NCBI RefSeq assembly: GCF_024713975.1
Contig: NC_091096.1
Span: forward strand, 22,903,458 to 22,967,457
From: Paralichthys olivaceus
Lineage: Eukaryota; Chordata; Actinopteri; Pleuronectiformes; Paralichthyidae
Reading direction: 5' to 3'
Length of the DNA stretch: 64,000 bases
How positions within the stretch are numbered: position 1 is the first letter of the stretch; each line of letters starts with the position of its first letter. The position numbers and the translations under genes were made by a program. The notes below the pieces were generated by a model. It was not told where the DNA came from, made no database searches, and worked only from the letters and a program-made list of their open reading frames with translations. Positions 1-14,092 of the stretch are shown here, in pieces.

Positions 1-2424
<2,424 letters not shown>

Positions 2425-2592
2425 ACAGCTAAGGAAATGCCCAAAAAAACTCAGCCCATTACAAAGATCATTAAATTCTAAACTTGTGAGTCCTCTCATG
2501 AAAAAAAAATGGAAACCCAACAGAACGAATTTTCTGTAACATACTTCATAGTATTTGTGGCCCGGTTCCACATCCCTCTAAAAACACACACA

Positions 2593-2636
<44 letters not shown>

Positions 2637-4560
2637 GAAGAACAAATGCACCAACACTGTCACACACACTTTTCAGTAAAAAAATTGGCACTTTGTTACC
2701 CATCTATGTCATGCACCTTGTTAAATTGCTTTTCCCCAAATCCTTAATATTAGATCTATTTGTGGTACAAATGAAATGTATATTGGTTTTTAGTCCAGGA
2801 AGTAGGGGAAATACCAAAAATATCTGTGAATATTTTCTCAGTATTGAAGATTGCTTGTATGAGTAACAGGAGCTTGAATGCTAAAATGATTTTCGTTCCA
2901 GCCCGCCCCAACCATTGTTCTGAACCTAAGTTTACTTTTCTCCGGCAAACTTGGCCCCATCTTTTGTGAAGGGGAGGAGGCTTGGTGAAGAAATGATGGC
3001 CTTGGTGGTCGTTTTCCTTTGAAGGAAAACGCCACAATGTGTTTTTGTGAAATTGGATTGAATTGACTTTGCCAGAATGGCCCTTTTTTGTAACTCCTGA
3101 CGTGTGTCTTTATAAGACATACCTCTTAATGGACTAATAGGAATGTTAGTTAAAAAACAAAATCAAAACCCCTAAATAAACTGCAAACTCAGTCTGGCTG
3201 TAGTTTATTTCTTTGTAATTAGAAGACACTCTATGTGTCCTTTTTATTTAGTTGACGTGCATCCTCACTGAACAGCCTGCTATGGAAGCTTAAGAGATGT
3301 TGGCCAGGCTTTGCAGGGAGCACTGGGCAGGGACCAGAGAATATCAGCTGTTATGTAAAAGGTTTTTCTTTTTCTTTTTGACACTGGGAGTCCTGGAGGT
3401 CTCACCAGGAGAGAAATTGAAGGTATCTATAAATTCATTCTGTTTTTAGCCTATATCCCCATTGTTTTGCTACTTTTTTGTATTCTCATGTATTTTTATA
3501 TATAAGTATACTTAAATTTTTCTGTCGTTCACTTTTTATTGAAGTAATATTTTCAAAACCACAGTTGTTTCTAAAGTGACATGAAGGGCATGGATCATTC
3601 CTTCATTTTTACCCAAAAGGTTCAGTTTGAACTCATTTCCAATAACGGCTCTTTGTCTTGGTAAAAAAAAAATCACTGCCCCACATGATGTGTAGTCTGT
3701 TTCTATCCTTTGTTTTTGCAAAGAATTCCGGTGCATTTAAAGTACACAAAACAACAGATTTGCCTGAAACCCAAAATCTACTCTCCTGTCATGGTTTAAA
3801 TGATTCCAGAGGCATGTAAAACTTTGTAATGGTCATTCATTAACTCATCTCACTTTTTTGGAACACACGTGACCTCTTGTAGCCTTTTGGTGCTCAGTCA
3901 GGTGGGGGTAAGGTCGACCAGGTGTAATTGGCGTTCAAAATGATACAGTGATGTAGGAGGAGAGCAGTTTTCTTCCACGAGAAAAGATCAGCGAATGTGC
4001 CAGCACATTGGGACATTCTGTGTTAATGTGTGTATTGTATTTGTTCTGTCTATGAAATACAGTATGTACAACCAGACTTATTAGCCTAAACTCTGCCATT
4101 ATTGTCATTACGTGGCTGTTGCGAGTTTAACATGTTTCCCTCCCCCCTCCCTTCTTTTTGGTGTAAACGTGTTTACCTTATGGCACTAGTGATTGTACTT
4201 TAAGTGCACCTAGTGGTGTTTGGATTTGGGGAACTGAACCATGTGTTAGGGTCCAGTGTTACATTGTTTTTATCTTTGGCCTACAACATATGAATGTGAA
4301 AAAAATACATTACAAAAACTGACGTGGACCAGACGTACATATACATAACAGTAGTACAGTATGTGTGTATTTAACAGTAATCTTTTTGCAAAGCAGTCAG
4401 TACAGTAGATGTCGCAGTTGTTTTACCAGTAGAGGGCGGTATTGATAGAGCAGTTCTTTTTTTTTTTTTTTTCTCTCTTTTTTTTCTGACCATAAGCTTC
4501 TCAGGCGTGTGGCATATTATGCAGACTTCATAAAACACTAATAAAGATTTTTATTCTCAT
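2425..4560 (+). other. smad2 3' untranslated region
   Basis: About 2.1 kb follows the smad2 stop without any supported ORF. It is AT-rich and contains a CA microsatellite near 2584-2632. A canonical AATAAA lies at 4540-4545, so the transcript probably ends shortly after 4560. A long 3' UTR is inferred from the absence of an earlier convincing signal; no transcript data were available. Confidence 0.6.
2584..2632. repeat. (CA)n microsatellite
   Basis: An almost pure CA run with two CAGA interruptions, in the smad2 3' UTR. Confidence 0.95.
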
Positions 4561-5104
4561 GATCCATGAGTCTGTCGTGTTTGTGTGTTTCTTAATTGTA
4601 ACTGTTAAATGATTACAGACTGAAAACATTTCCATTAAATATGGACTCACAGATCAAGTCTGCACACATTAATATTTCCCACACAGGGTGCTATGTAACT
4701 CGCTTTTATCTCAGTTTTGTCTACTGCACTTTTTTTTGCAGTGGAAAGTAGTGCATTTTAAGTAGTGTGTTTCAGTATATTAGTGTACTTTAGTATATTA
4801 ATGTTGTAAGCTGCACTATACGTTTGAGCACTTACCACAGAGGTTGTGTCATGCTCTACACATGATGTACCTAAAACATAAGAGATTTTGAGAATTGTTC
4901 TGTATTTTAGCAGTTTTCTTCACATAGACAAAGCTTTTATGACACTTGCCTCATCTGGCAGCTATAGTTTAATTAAGTCAATTCATTGATTAAATTAACT
5001 CCACCATAAGAGCTACAACTTTAAAATACTAACACACTGAATCAATAAAGATAATTCATTTATGTAACAAGTCATAATGAGATTGGACATCCAGGATGTC
5101 TCAT

Positions 5105-5135
<31 letters not shown>

Positions 5136-5277
5136 TCACACATGTATCCATTATCTAGTATAACATCTGAAGCCCATTAATTAATATGTGCGTGTGCACA
5201 GGTTTGTCCTTCCTCAGCCACCGTAGGCTGAGTCAGAGACAGTCAGCTGTGTCGCTGTTAGCCTGTGAAGTGACAAC
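4561..5277. other. Intergenic spacer smad2 / ier3ip1
   Basis: No gene was seen here. The spacer is AT-rich and contains a (TA)n run at about 5109-5135. The ier3ip1 promoter and 5' UTR must lie in its right end, but no TATA box or other core element could be singled out. Confidence 0.6.
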
Positions 5278-6104
5278 ATGGCCTTCACTCTGTACTCGCT
5301 CATTCAGGCCGCGGTCCTGTGTGTCAATGCTGTCGCCGTGTTGCATGAAGAAAGGTTTCTCAGCAAGAGTAAGTCGCTGCTGTCCGATTAGTGTCTGCCT
5401 CAAGTGTCATTTCAAATGTGAAATCTGCTTCAGCTAATGCTAACTACCTGCTAGCTGGAGCAAATGTAAACAACTTTGTTCTAACAATGAGGCATTACAG
5501 GGCTGACCAGAGCTAACACACACAACACTAACAGAAATATCATGTAAATATAATACTTATTTCTAGAAAGCAGAACTTGATCAATGCATGTTTAATGTTT
5601 TTATAATAATGAAGCCATTCATGTGTCTTCCTGTGTCTCTGTGAGGACCATGTTAAGCATGGACCCAACTGAGTGAGGACATTTGGCCGGTCCTCACTTT
5701 TTCAAAGGGCTGTTTGAGGGTTCAGACTTGGTTTTAGGGCCAGGGTTAGGCATTTAGTTTGAATGGTTTGGGTGAGGGGCTCGGCAATGTATTATGCAAA
5801 TTAGTGTCCTCACTAAGATAGAGTTACAAACGTGTGTGTCCATTTTCAGTTGGCTGGGGAGTGGACCAAAGTGTCGGAGGGTTTGGAGATGAACCAGGCG
5901 TCAAAGCACAGCTGATGAACCTAGTCCGCTCCGTGAGGACAGTGATGAGAGGTGTGTGTCCACAGCATGTACACACACACACACACACACACTTTGTGGA
6001 GTGGTGAGTCACACTTTCTCATGCCAAACTGTCTGTGTTGTCCTGCAGTGCCACTGATCGCGGTCAACACAGTCTGCATCGTGTTGCTGCTTCTGTTTGG
6101 ATGA
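5278..6104 (+). CDS. ier3ip1: Immediate early response 3-interacting protein 1
   Basis: A small ER/Golgi membrane protein needed for secretory traffic; human mutations cause microcephaly with epilepsy and neonatal diabetes. Exons are 5278-5368, 5850-5951 and 6049-6104. The joined CDS is 249 nt, giving 82 residues, the same length as the human protein. The start MAFTLYSLIQAAVLCVNAVA forms the first hydrophobic segment. The middle reads HEERFLSKIGWGVDQSVGGFG, then RSVRTVMRVPLIAVNTVCIV starts the C-terminal membrane segment ending LLLLFG. The start was chosen because it gives the conserved MAFTLYS. A polyadenylation signal AATAAA lies at 6327-6332. Confidence 0.97.
5640..5845 (+). repeat. Interspersed fish repeat in ier3ip1 intron 1
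   Basis: The sequence 'gtgaggacatttggccggtc', followed by 'aaagggctgtttgagggttc' and ending in 'gtgtcctcactaagatag', is a familiar teleost interspersed repeat. A likely second, diverged copy is at about 59455-59560. The repeat runs almost to the exon 2 acceptor. Class was not determined. Confidence 0.5.
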
Positions 6105-6349
6105 AGTGAAGAGACAGAAGATGTCAGGAGAACATCTCCATCATCTCAGGAAACCATTGTATCTCTCTCTGACACAGAATGTCTCCTTTCAACCTGAGGA
6201 TGATTGTTATCGTTTGATATCCCACATAATTTCATGGGTTTCATACAGCACAGTCGTTCACAATATGTAAATGCAGCTATGTAGAATGCCAGAACATCCC
6301 TCTTTCTTTGAAAAGTATAAAAAAGTAATAAAGTTATTTTTATTATTGG

Positions 6350-7763
6350 TTTGTTTGTTTTTTGAAATCATTAATTAACAAAAAACATGCTTTTGTACTT
6401 CCTAGAAGTGAAGAACTGAACACCAACTGTTCTGTGTTTGAAATGTGAAATGAATTCATGTCAGGTGGTTTTGTTGTAGAAATACTTGAGAATAAACATT
6501 TTTAAACATTTCTCCTGGTGTGCTTGGATCAGTCCATGGATGGAGTGTCATCAAAATTGGTGTGAATTTAATTGATGAGAGTTTCTGCAGATTACTAACT
6601 TGTGGAGCTAATTGGTACTGTGGTAAAACACAGTATTTTAAGTTTGGTAAAAATATCAGTTATGAAACTGGCAGGACAAATGTAGTAATGTTTTTCATTT
6701 AGGGTAGTTTCCTATCGCCCCCTCTGCTTTCAAATGTCATTTAGTTTTGGCCATCCGCAAAGGAGAACAGTCAATTGAAACATGTTTACTTTGTTAATTT
6801 TATTGCAAAAATATATCTTCCATGGGCTAAATCATTTACAACAACAATGCAAGACTGAGAAAATTCAATCCAAATTTATATAAGTTTGCACAAACACAAA
6901 AATCACAAGTGAGAGAATCCTAAAGTAAAATTCATTGAATTGTACTAATAACCTATCAATATTCCCTGTCGGGTTCAATTTACAACTAAACTCATCACAT
7001 TCCAGCACAGTACCACAATCATCCATTAAATGTTAAATAAATCATATTATTTTCTGTGTTTGGTTTCTGGAGACAACAAGTGTGTGGAGACTCTTTCTTT
7101 TGTCAAATTGATGGCAAAACCTGCTTACCACTGTCATGTCAATAAATAGTTGAATGTTTCTTCCAGCACGCTCGCCATAGTAGATTCCAGTGTTGTTTTT
7201 CCCCACTGGACACAATCACTGAAAAAATAAGTAAACATGTCAAGTTTCAGAAGATTTCCCTGTAGAAATGTTGACAACAATTAAAGGGAAAGTTGGCCAC
7301 TTTTTCATTATGGTATTCATAACTTGCTCCATTAAATAATATTTTATTAAATCCTTAAGAGGTGACAAAGAATTTTTACATCACTCTTATTCATGGTGAC
7401 CCTCACTGTATGGTTGTCAAGATTGACAAACTTTTACTGTAGAAATGTTAACATTTTAAGCTTTTTCATCATATCAAACTGGCTCATATGATATACATAT
7501 ATATATATAATCCTTAAGAGGGGACAAAGAATTTTCATTTATTCACAGTGACCTCCACTGTCTCAGGTTTTACTGTAGAATTTTGGAGAAAACTAAAAGT
7601 TGGCAGTTTTCTCTCTTTATATCCAGTCTATGCTTTTTTCATTAGAGCACTCACAACTTGCTCCTATAAAATTAGTTTTTTTAATCCCTGAAGTGACAAA
7701 GAATTTTCACGCCACACTTATTCATGGTGACCCCCACCGAGTGTACCGTAACACCACGAATAG
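6350..7763. repeat. Spacer with an imperfect tandem repeat of about 170 bp
   Basis: No gene was seen between the ier3ip1 polyadenylation signal and the next promoter. From about 7255 to 7740 three diverged copies of a 140-175 bp unit follow each other. Each contains 'ttactgtagaa', a poly-T/'cactttttcat'-like part, 'aatccttaagaggtgacaaa' and 'ttcatggtgacc'. The unit borders are approximate. Confidence 0.55.
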
Positions 7764-7816
7764 AAGCGCCTCAACTTTGAAAGTTGAGGCGCTTTCGCAA
7801 ACGACGGATCACGTGA
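7764..7816. promoter_or_regulatory. Promoter palindrome and CLEAR/E-box site
   Basis: Upstream of the hot-dog protein gene lies a perfect palindrome with 15-bp arms (7764-7778 and 7780-7794) around one central base. A palindromic E-box TCACGTGA follows at 7809-7816, inside 'gatcacgtgaccgc'. That site fits the M-box/CLEAR consensus bound by USF, MITF and TFEB-type bHLH-ZIP factors. Both lie within 165 bp of the ATG in a locally CpG-rich stretch. Regulation by these factors is inferred. Confidence 0.6.
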
Positions 7817-7924
7817 CCGCAGTAAACAATCATGGAGTCGCTGGGAGCAGAGTTACGGGACATGGCACTCAACACATAGTCTATGACGCGTGTTCTACTT
7901 AGAATCACGCAAGTTTGCGTCAAA

Positions 7925-10366
7925 ATGGGGAACGCGCAGAGTTGCGGTGTGGCCTGTCTCGCCTTGAGTTCAGTGTATTTTCTTTACGCTCACATTTACC
8001 GCTCTCACCAGCTGCTGCGGACAAACGTGTTCACCAGCGACCACCTGCCCGGCTTCTTCTATCTCTACCTGAGGAGAGTGAGCAGGGCTGCGAGCAGGAG
8101 AGCAGGGCACCTACACACCACACCACAGAAGAAGAAGGAGGAGGGGGGGACTGTGTTCACGGTCCTCCAGTGCAGGTGAGCATCGTCCACTCGAGTCTTT
8201 GTTGTCCTCCCCCCACACTGACAGTGTCTGTGTCTGCCAGGCTGGACCCCGTCACTCTGAGGAGGTTCTGCAGTGCAGGAGGTTATGGTTGGGATTATCC
8301 TGACACTGAATACAGAGACACCCCCCTGTGCTTCCCGGACTTCCTGTGTGGCAGACTGCTGCTGATGGTGCTCACTGATCCCAGCTTCAGACTCAGCCCA
8401 GCAGGTAACACTCAGAGTCATAGGGACTTCAGTGTTTCAATTGAAAGCAGCACCAGTTCTCCCTTGCAGTGCACTTGCCACTGAGGTCGTTCCATGCTTC
8501 CTCCCTGATGACACTGTGCCGTGAAGGAGCATCTAAACATCCAAGGTGCCGAAAACCATTGGGTTCTCACTTAACAAATACTAAGCAAAGCAAACAACAT
8601 AAGAAACTAGAAACGCACCCAGTTGAGTGCATCCCTCCACCAAGCCCCAAAACTCTCCTCAAATTCAATCAAGCTGCACCAAATCTTACACAATCCCTGA
8701 AACATACCACAATTTCTTTCATCAAGATCCACGAATCTGGGAAAACAGTGAAAACGTTTTAAACACTCTGGTTGCAATGTTAATGAAAGTGATACAAAAA
8801 ACATTGCTGCAGGTGGAAGTTGGGCTGATGCTTAACATACATAACGTACATGCCTAATACAAATATACCTTTTTTTTAAATTAGTCTCATTTCAAATGTA
8901 ATTGTAATCACATTCTGACACCTCTAATGTACAAAACTTACATCTTCTTCAGGGAGTAAATGGAGTGCAAACCTCCACAAATGCCCAACAGTCGCCTTAT
9001 GAAACCAAATTGTGCACACCATTAAACACCAACCCCTTAACATGCCTGCTTTTTCATCAAGATCCATGAAAAATTCTCTAAGCAATCAAGGAGAATGTTA
9101 TAAAACTGTTATAAAACCCATAACACATCGTTCCATGAGGTTTCTTGGTAATCTGTTGGCTACCTAAAAGACAAACAAACAGATGAAAATATAACCTCCT
9201 TGGCAGAGGTAGTGGAGAGAAAATATAAAGAGGAGAGGCACAAAAAGGTAAAGAACAATCCAAAGAAATCCAGTTGTGTATGTGACACCAACACTAATCA
9301 GTTGGTGTCACATAAACAGATACAAACATAGAAATGCAAAACCTGGAGTCAGGAGAGTCATTATAACATCAAATAATAATAAAGATGTATAGTTCATTAT
9401 GTTTATTATTATCAGATTATTATGTGCTGGCAATAAAAGGTTAGAAAATGGTGGTTATGTGATGAGTACCTGTGTATTATCTCTGCAGGTCTGGTTCGTG
9501 TGCGTCAGAGTGTGAAAACCTTTCAGCCAATTGATGAGCTGAAGAAAGGTCCGTTCATGCTGCAGGTACGAGTCATGGAGTACCGGCCCATCGATGCAGG
9601 GGTGGAGGTTGACGTCTGTCTGTCCGCCACCTCTCGTTCAGGGAGCCTAGTGTGGGAGAGCGTCCTGACACTGCTGTCCAAAAACAAGCTCCACACAGCC
9701 GACAGGTGCTTCACACAGACTGAACATGAGAGTGAGCAGTGGTTTTTTACACCATGAACATAAATGAATGTCTTCCTTTTACAGTCGCAGTTGTTGTTTA
9801 ATGTTTACCTATAAAAATGTGTTCACCCAGTCACCATGACATACATGGGTGCTGACTCGTGTCCATAATCTGACAGGCCAACCATGTGAGCCTGTGCCAG
9901 ACAACATGAAGCAGGTAGAGCTCAGAGTTCCCTGGAGAACCAACCCGTTGTGTGCATGGTCCTCCTCTGACTACTCCCTACATCGGCTCCTCTCTCTACC
10001 ATCCAGGCTGTTCGGCTGCAGGTCGCAGTCCGCACCGAGTCTCTGGATGTTGTCAGTCTGCTTGGCTGAAATTGAAAAACACAAAGGTAATTTATTTAGC
10101 AAAATGATTGTGTTGAGTTATTTTCAGCAGAACCTGTCCGACTCTGTCACTTGTTGGTTGTGTCATTAGGGGTTGAAGTCATCACAGCTCCGATCAACGT
10201 CACCGTCCAGTTCAAGGAGCCTCTGTTGGTACCAGGAAAAGTGGTGATCAGGTTTTGGGAGATGACCACAAACAGGGGCCAGTCCTGTGCTGAAGGCCTC
10301 AGCTTCCACATGCAGCAGCCTGGAAGCAACATATCTCATGTGGTGGGGAGGATTTCTAAGTCTTGA
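7925..10366 (+). CDS. Membrane-anchored MaoC-like double hot-dog protein
   Basis: Five exons (7925-8175, 8241-8404, 9489-9731, 9877-10086, 10170-10366) join to 1065 nt, giving 354 residues. The N terminus MGNAQSCGVACLALSSVYFL looks like a signal anchor or membrane span at residues 8-26. The rest resembles bacterial MaoC/acyl-dehydratase proteins. A first hot-dog half contains PIDELKKGPFMLQVRVMEYR. A second half contains SSDYSLHRLLSLPSRLFG and VTVQFKEPLLVPGKV. In hydratase-2 enzymes the catalytic motif is GDxNPxH. Here the aligned stretch is SDYSLHR: the Asp is kept, but Asn, Pro and the catalytic His appear replaced. Activity as an enoyl-CoA or acyl hydratase is therefore doubtful. An in-frame ATG at 7883 would add 14 residues. 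The first start was not used because MGN followed directly by the hydrophobic segment is more typical. AATAAA is at 10391-10396. The fish gene name was not recognised with certainty. Confidence 0.85.
9090..9230 (+). repeat. Diverged LINE/SINE 3'-end-like repeat in intron 2
   Basis: The motif 'aaaatataacctccttggca', preceded by 'gacaaacaaacagatg', is the 3' end of a widespread teleost repeat. Related fragments probably begin near 8620 ('ccaccaagccccaaaactct') and recur at 32150-32340, 35650-35790, 62400-62520 and 62890-63060. They are short and decayed. Confidence 0.45.
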
Positions 10367-10396
10367 TTAATGTGGAGTGTTTATATAAAAAATAAA

Positions 10397-12840
10397 AATG
10401 TAATATTTTTCTTTTCCATGTACTTCAGTTTTATTTAATAGCACATGGATATTCAGTAACTAAGTGCTCTAGGCTGGTCTGGATAATAATACATTTTCCT
10501 TCTTCAAAATTTGAATGACTACTTTTTCATAAGAACAATATTGATGGATCTGCCTCTGAGCCATGTCTTGGTTTTCAGCTTCATTGAATGCAGCCACTAT
10601 GGTACCTATGATCATTTTAACTGTTGTTCCTGATGTAAATAGTCAAATATATAAACATGCCAATAATAACTCTGTGAACATGCATTTGTAAGAAGTTAAC
10701 TGTAAATATAAATTCATTTTTAATAAATTGACATCACTTCCAAACTTATAATATTTTAGTAATCAGAGGAGGCTCATTATTTGTCTATAAGAAATAAAAT
10801 GATCAGTTGATTTGGTGTTAAAGGAGCCATGTCATCTAATTAAACAGAATTTAAATGGTCTTTATTTATTCTGTATTCATTCACCCATTCACACACATTA
10901 ATACATTGCATCTATGTGCCACACTTTTCTCTTTGGGGTTCAGTGTCTTGCCCAAGGACACTTTGGCATGTGGAACAGGGAAGGCAGGGATGGAAGAGGA
11001 CGACCACTCTACCCCTGAGCCACAGACTTCACTGTAAAGACGTTCATTGTTAAATAGAATGTCATGCCTATGCTACATCATAGGAAGGCAAATTCCAATA
11101 CTTAAAATGTACTCTTTTGTATGGTACAACTTGGTAGCATCAACGTTTTATTTTGACCATATTCAAGTTTACAGTACTTCACGCTATAATTTAGAAAGGG
11201 GAACGATGTTGAATGAAACAGGAAGAGAGCCTTTAGACATTTTGGCACACCTTGTACATCACCCACAGGTAAGTCTTTACTATCTAGACTTCACTGACAT
11301 CTTTGCAGCAAAATGCTAAAGGCCTTTACATATAGACCTAAAGAGCATATTCCATAGAGACATTGTGGCATTTGGGAGAAACTTGCAGGTTAGTTTGGCA
11401 TTTTGAAAATACACTTTTTTGTTTCTAGGTGAGAAACAGAAATATGAAGTTGAATGCCACATTTATGTCTGTGTTGTAAGTGTGTTATTTTTTAAAAATA
11501 AATGGATGAGGCGGATTTAAGAGCTATGTTAGAGTAGAGCAGGTCTCATTTTGACCTTTGGATGGAGGCTAGCTGTTTATTAGTACATATAAATCCTAAA
11601 AAATGAGACATGATAGAGTTTCTCATCCTTGAATATCGTTCAATTACACCACTCTTATCTCGATGATTAATTCCTTTTGACCTGAAATGATTATGATAGC
11701 TGAGAAATAATATGAATTTGAACATTACTGATTAGTGTTATCAGCAGGAGTCATTGTGCTGTCGGTTTTATAGACCTACTGTACATGAGCACTTTGTCAG
11801 ATGCCATGTCTACTCATTGACTGTACTCAGCTAACGCAGACATTGTCCCTTCAGGCCATGAGGACTTCTCAATATTTGATCCCCTCCATATTCCTCTTTG
11901 CAGCATTCATGTATGTGGAGGTCTGTCCTCCTGTATTATTTATTGGAACATATTCAGTGCATGGGACTGAGAGAAGTGGCTTTTCATGCATCCCTGCACC
12001 ACGGCAACACTTTAAAAAAGGAATCAGGGGCATGGTTGTTGCATGATTGTGTAGAAGAGGAGAAGAAACGAATGAAGCTTTAACTTGTGGTTTTCTGGAG
12101 TGATCTGTGTTTCGTCAACATTATTTACCTTTACTTTAAAATGAAAGAATGTGGCATTCAGTTTGATGTTTTTTTAATTATTTATTGAAAAAGGTCAAAG
12201 ATTGGAAATCATCATTGTGGCACATTGCTCTTGGTCACCACCATCCTAAATGTTTTGTTTATTACCAGGATCTATATGTTTTTTTTCTTTTTTCAATATT
12301 CCATGTCAATTTGATATACAGAAGATTTTGATTGCTGTGAAAATATGATAAACTACTAATCATAGAAAAAACATTTATTGAAAAAAAAAATTTGACATTG
12401 ACAAAATGAATATAGGCAGGAACCTTTTATGAATAGTTTATACTGGCTGTACCATGTGTGAGTATGTATTTCTAGGTTCCTTTTTTGTAGTGCTTTTTCT
12501 TCTCATTCAATGGGAGCAGTTGTCTTGGAAGTTAATGTAGATACTGATTGTTTCCAGGTGTATTAATATAAACATCATTCTAAATCCCACAGCACGACCA
12601 AAGCCTGTTAAAAAATAGAAACAAATGCAGTATTGCTGGTGTGATAAGAATCAGTGGAACATCCTGTGACCGCCTCCCTGCACACACACTGAGTACTAGT
12701 TGCAGTACAAGATGAGGGGAGGGTGTGTGTGAACAATCTCTGTTTGTAGACATCCAGGTGGAGGAGGAATCAGATTAAGCAGCTGTACTGGAGATCAGTC
12801 GCACACACTCTGGGTCATCCCACCTCTGCCATGTGATTCT
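10397..12840. other. Intergenic spacer with one reverse-oriented SINE-like copy
   Basis: No gene could be supported. At 10895-11035 the sequence 'ttcagtgtcttgcccaagga' followed by 'ctacccctgagccacagac' is the reverse complement of the common fish tRNA-derived SINE-like repeat. The remaining sequence is AT-rich. Several small open frames (for example 11047-11319 and 11801-12046) lack family similarity and splice support. Confidence 0.5.
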
Positions 12841-13634
12841 CATTACAGAGACTTCTGGGGAGAAGAGTTCAGCTGTGGACAGCTCGAGGTAAAAGAATCG
12901 TTTTTTTTCAAATATTTAAATCTAAATGCATTTTGAGGAACAACTGAGATTTCTGCACATATGATCCTGCAACTGCTAAGTCACTTCTGATTGTTACACA
13001 CAGTGACACTCATTTAACAACTTAGAATTGAGGCTGGTAAAAAAAGTTATCTATACTGAGGTAAATCTACAGTCTTGAAAACTGAGTTGATTACAAACAG
13101 TACTGGATAACTGTTATGTTGTTGTACAGAAATACAGTTTTAAGGGTACATGGAACAACTATAAGGACTGCAAGGAAATTATTGTCTAATTTCTCCTTGC
13201 CTGCTGTAAGTTCCTTCTGCCACAATAAAAGCTCTTGCCAGTCTAACCACAGCCATAACTGAGACAACAACCAAATGCAGAGTAAAGCAGTAATGCAGTG
13301 AGTGTGTTTAAATCGTATCTATTTTTCATCCATTGTTGTTCACTCGCCACCACAAGCTGGAGTGGAGCACGCTGACAGTCGCTTGAACATGAACATTGCT
13401 GTTATTATTCATTTATAAAGTCCTGATTCTGTCATGCATATGAATCAGTGAAGTGTAAGAGGGTCGGCGTGTGAAGCTCCAACACACAGAGCTTTGCATT
13501 ATGTGGTGCCATTAAATGGAGACACATGAGACACAAATGAAGAACTCTTTAAATTATGGACTCAATGTTAATATATATATAATAAATGTGCTCTTTAAAA
13601 AGCATGGCTAAATTTTACTGTGTGGGGATGAGAA

Positions 13635-13638
<4 letters not shown>

Positions 13639-13709
<71 letters not shown>
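13639..13709. repeat. (GT)n microsatellite
   Basis: About 35 GT units in the presumed 5' intron of the CaaX-protein gene. An open frame running through it (13586-14092) is an artefact of the repeat. Confidence 0.97.
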
Positions 13710-13710
<1 letters not shown>

Positions 13711-14092
13711 TAGTGAGAGAGAGCTAGATGAAACACACTCACACATACTCCTGTCTTGGTTAGAGCACTTTAGAGGAGTTCATCTGTCTCCTTCTTCAAA
13801 GAGCCAATCCTCTGGGAATTTAAGTTATTTTTTGCTTCTTTTCAAAGTGGCAGCTTCATTTATTTATTCACAGAGGCCAATAGAAAATGACAGCTCTTCC
13901 GTTGTTCATAAAACAGCTCCACTGCACTTACTGTTACCTCTTCTAGTTTCAGGGATCTTAAGATTTAAAAAATTGAATGAAACATACACGTGTATAGCAA
14001 ATGTCACATACAGTAGACTGAAGGAAGTTCCACTTACTAGAACATTAAACATGACTGTTTCTGTTTTGTTTCAGTGCAGCAGCAAGAAATAG

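Noticed and set aside
11047-12083. Several 60-90 codon plus-strand frames considered as an extra gene
   Set aside because: There are no shared phases, no good splice pairs and no recognisable protein family. Composition is like the surrounding AT-rich spacer.
13586-14092. 168-codon frame upstream of the CaaX-protein gene
   Set aside because: It crosses a (GT)n microsatellite and the splice acceptor at 14074, and ends in the stop just before the real ATG.
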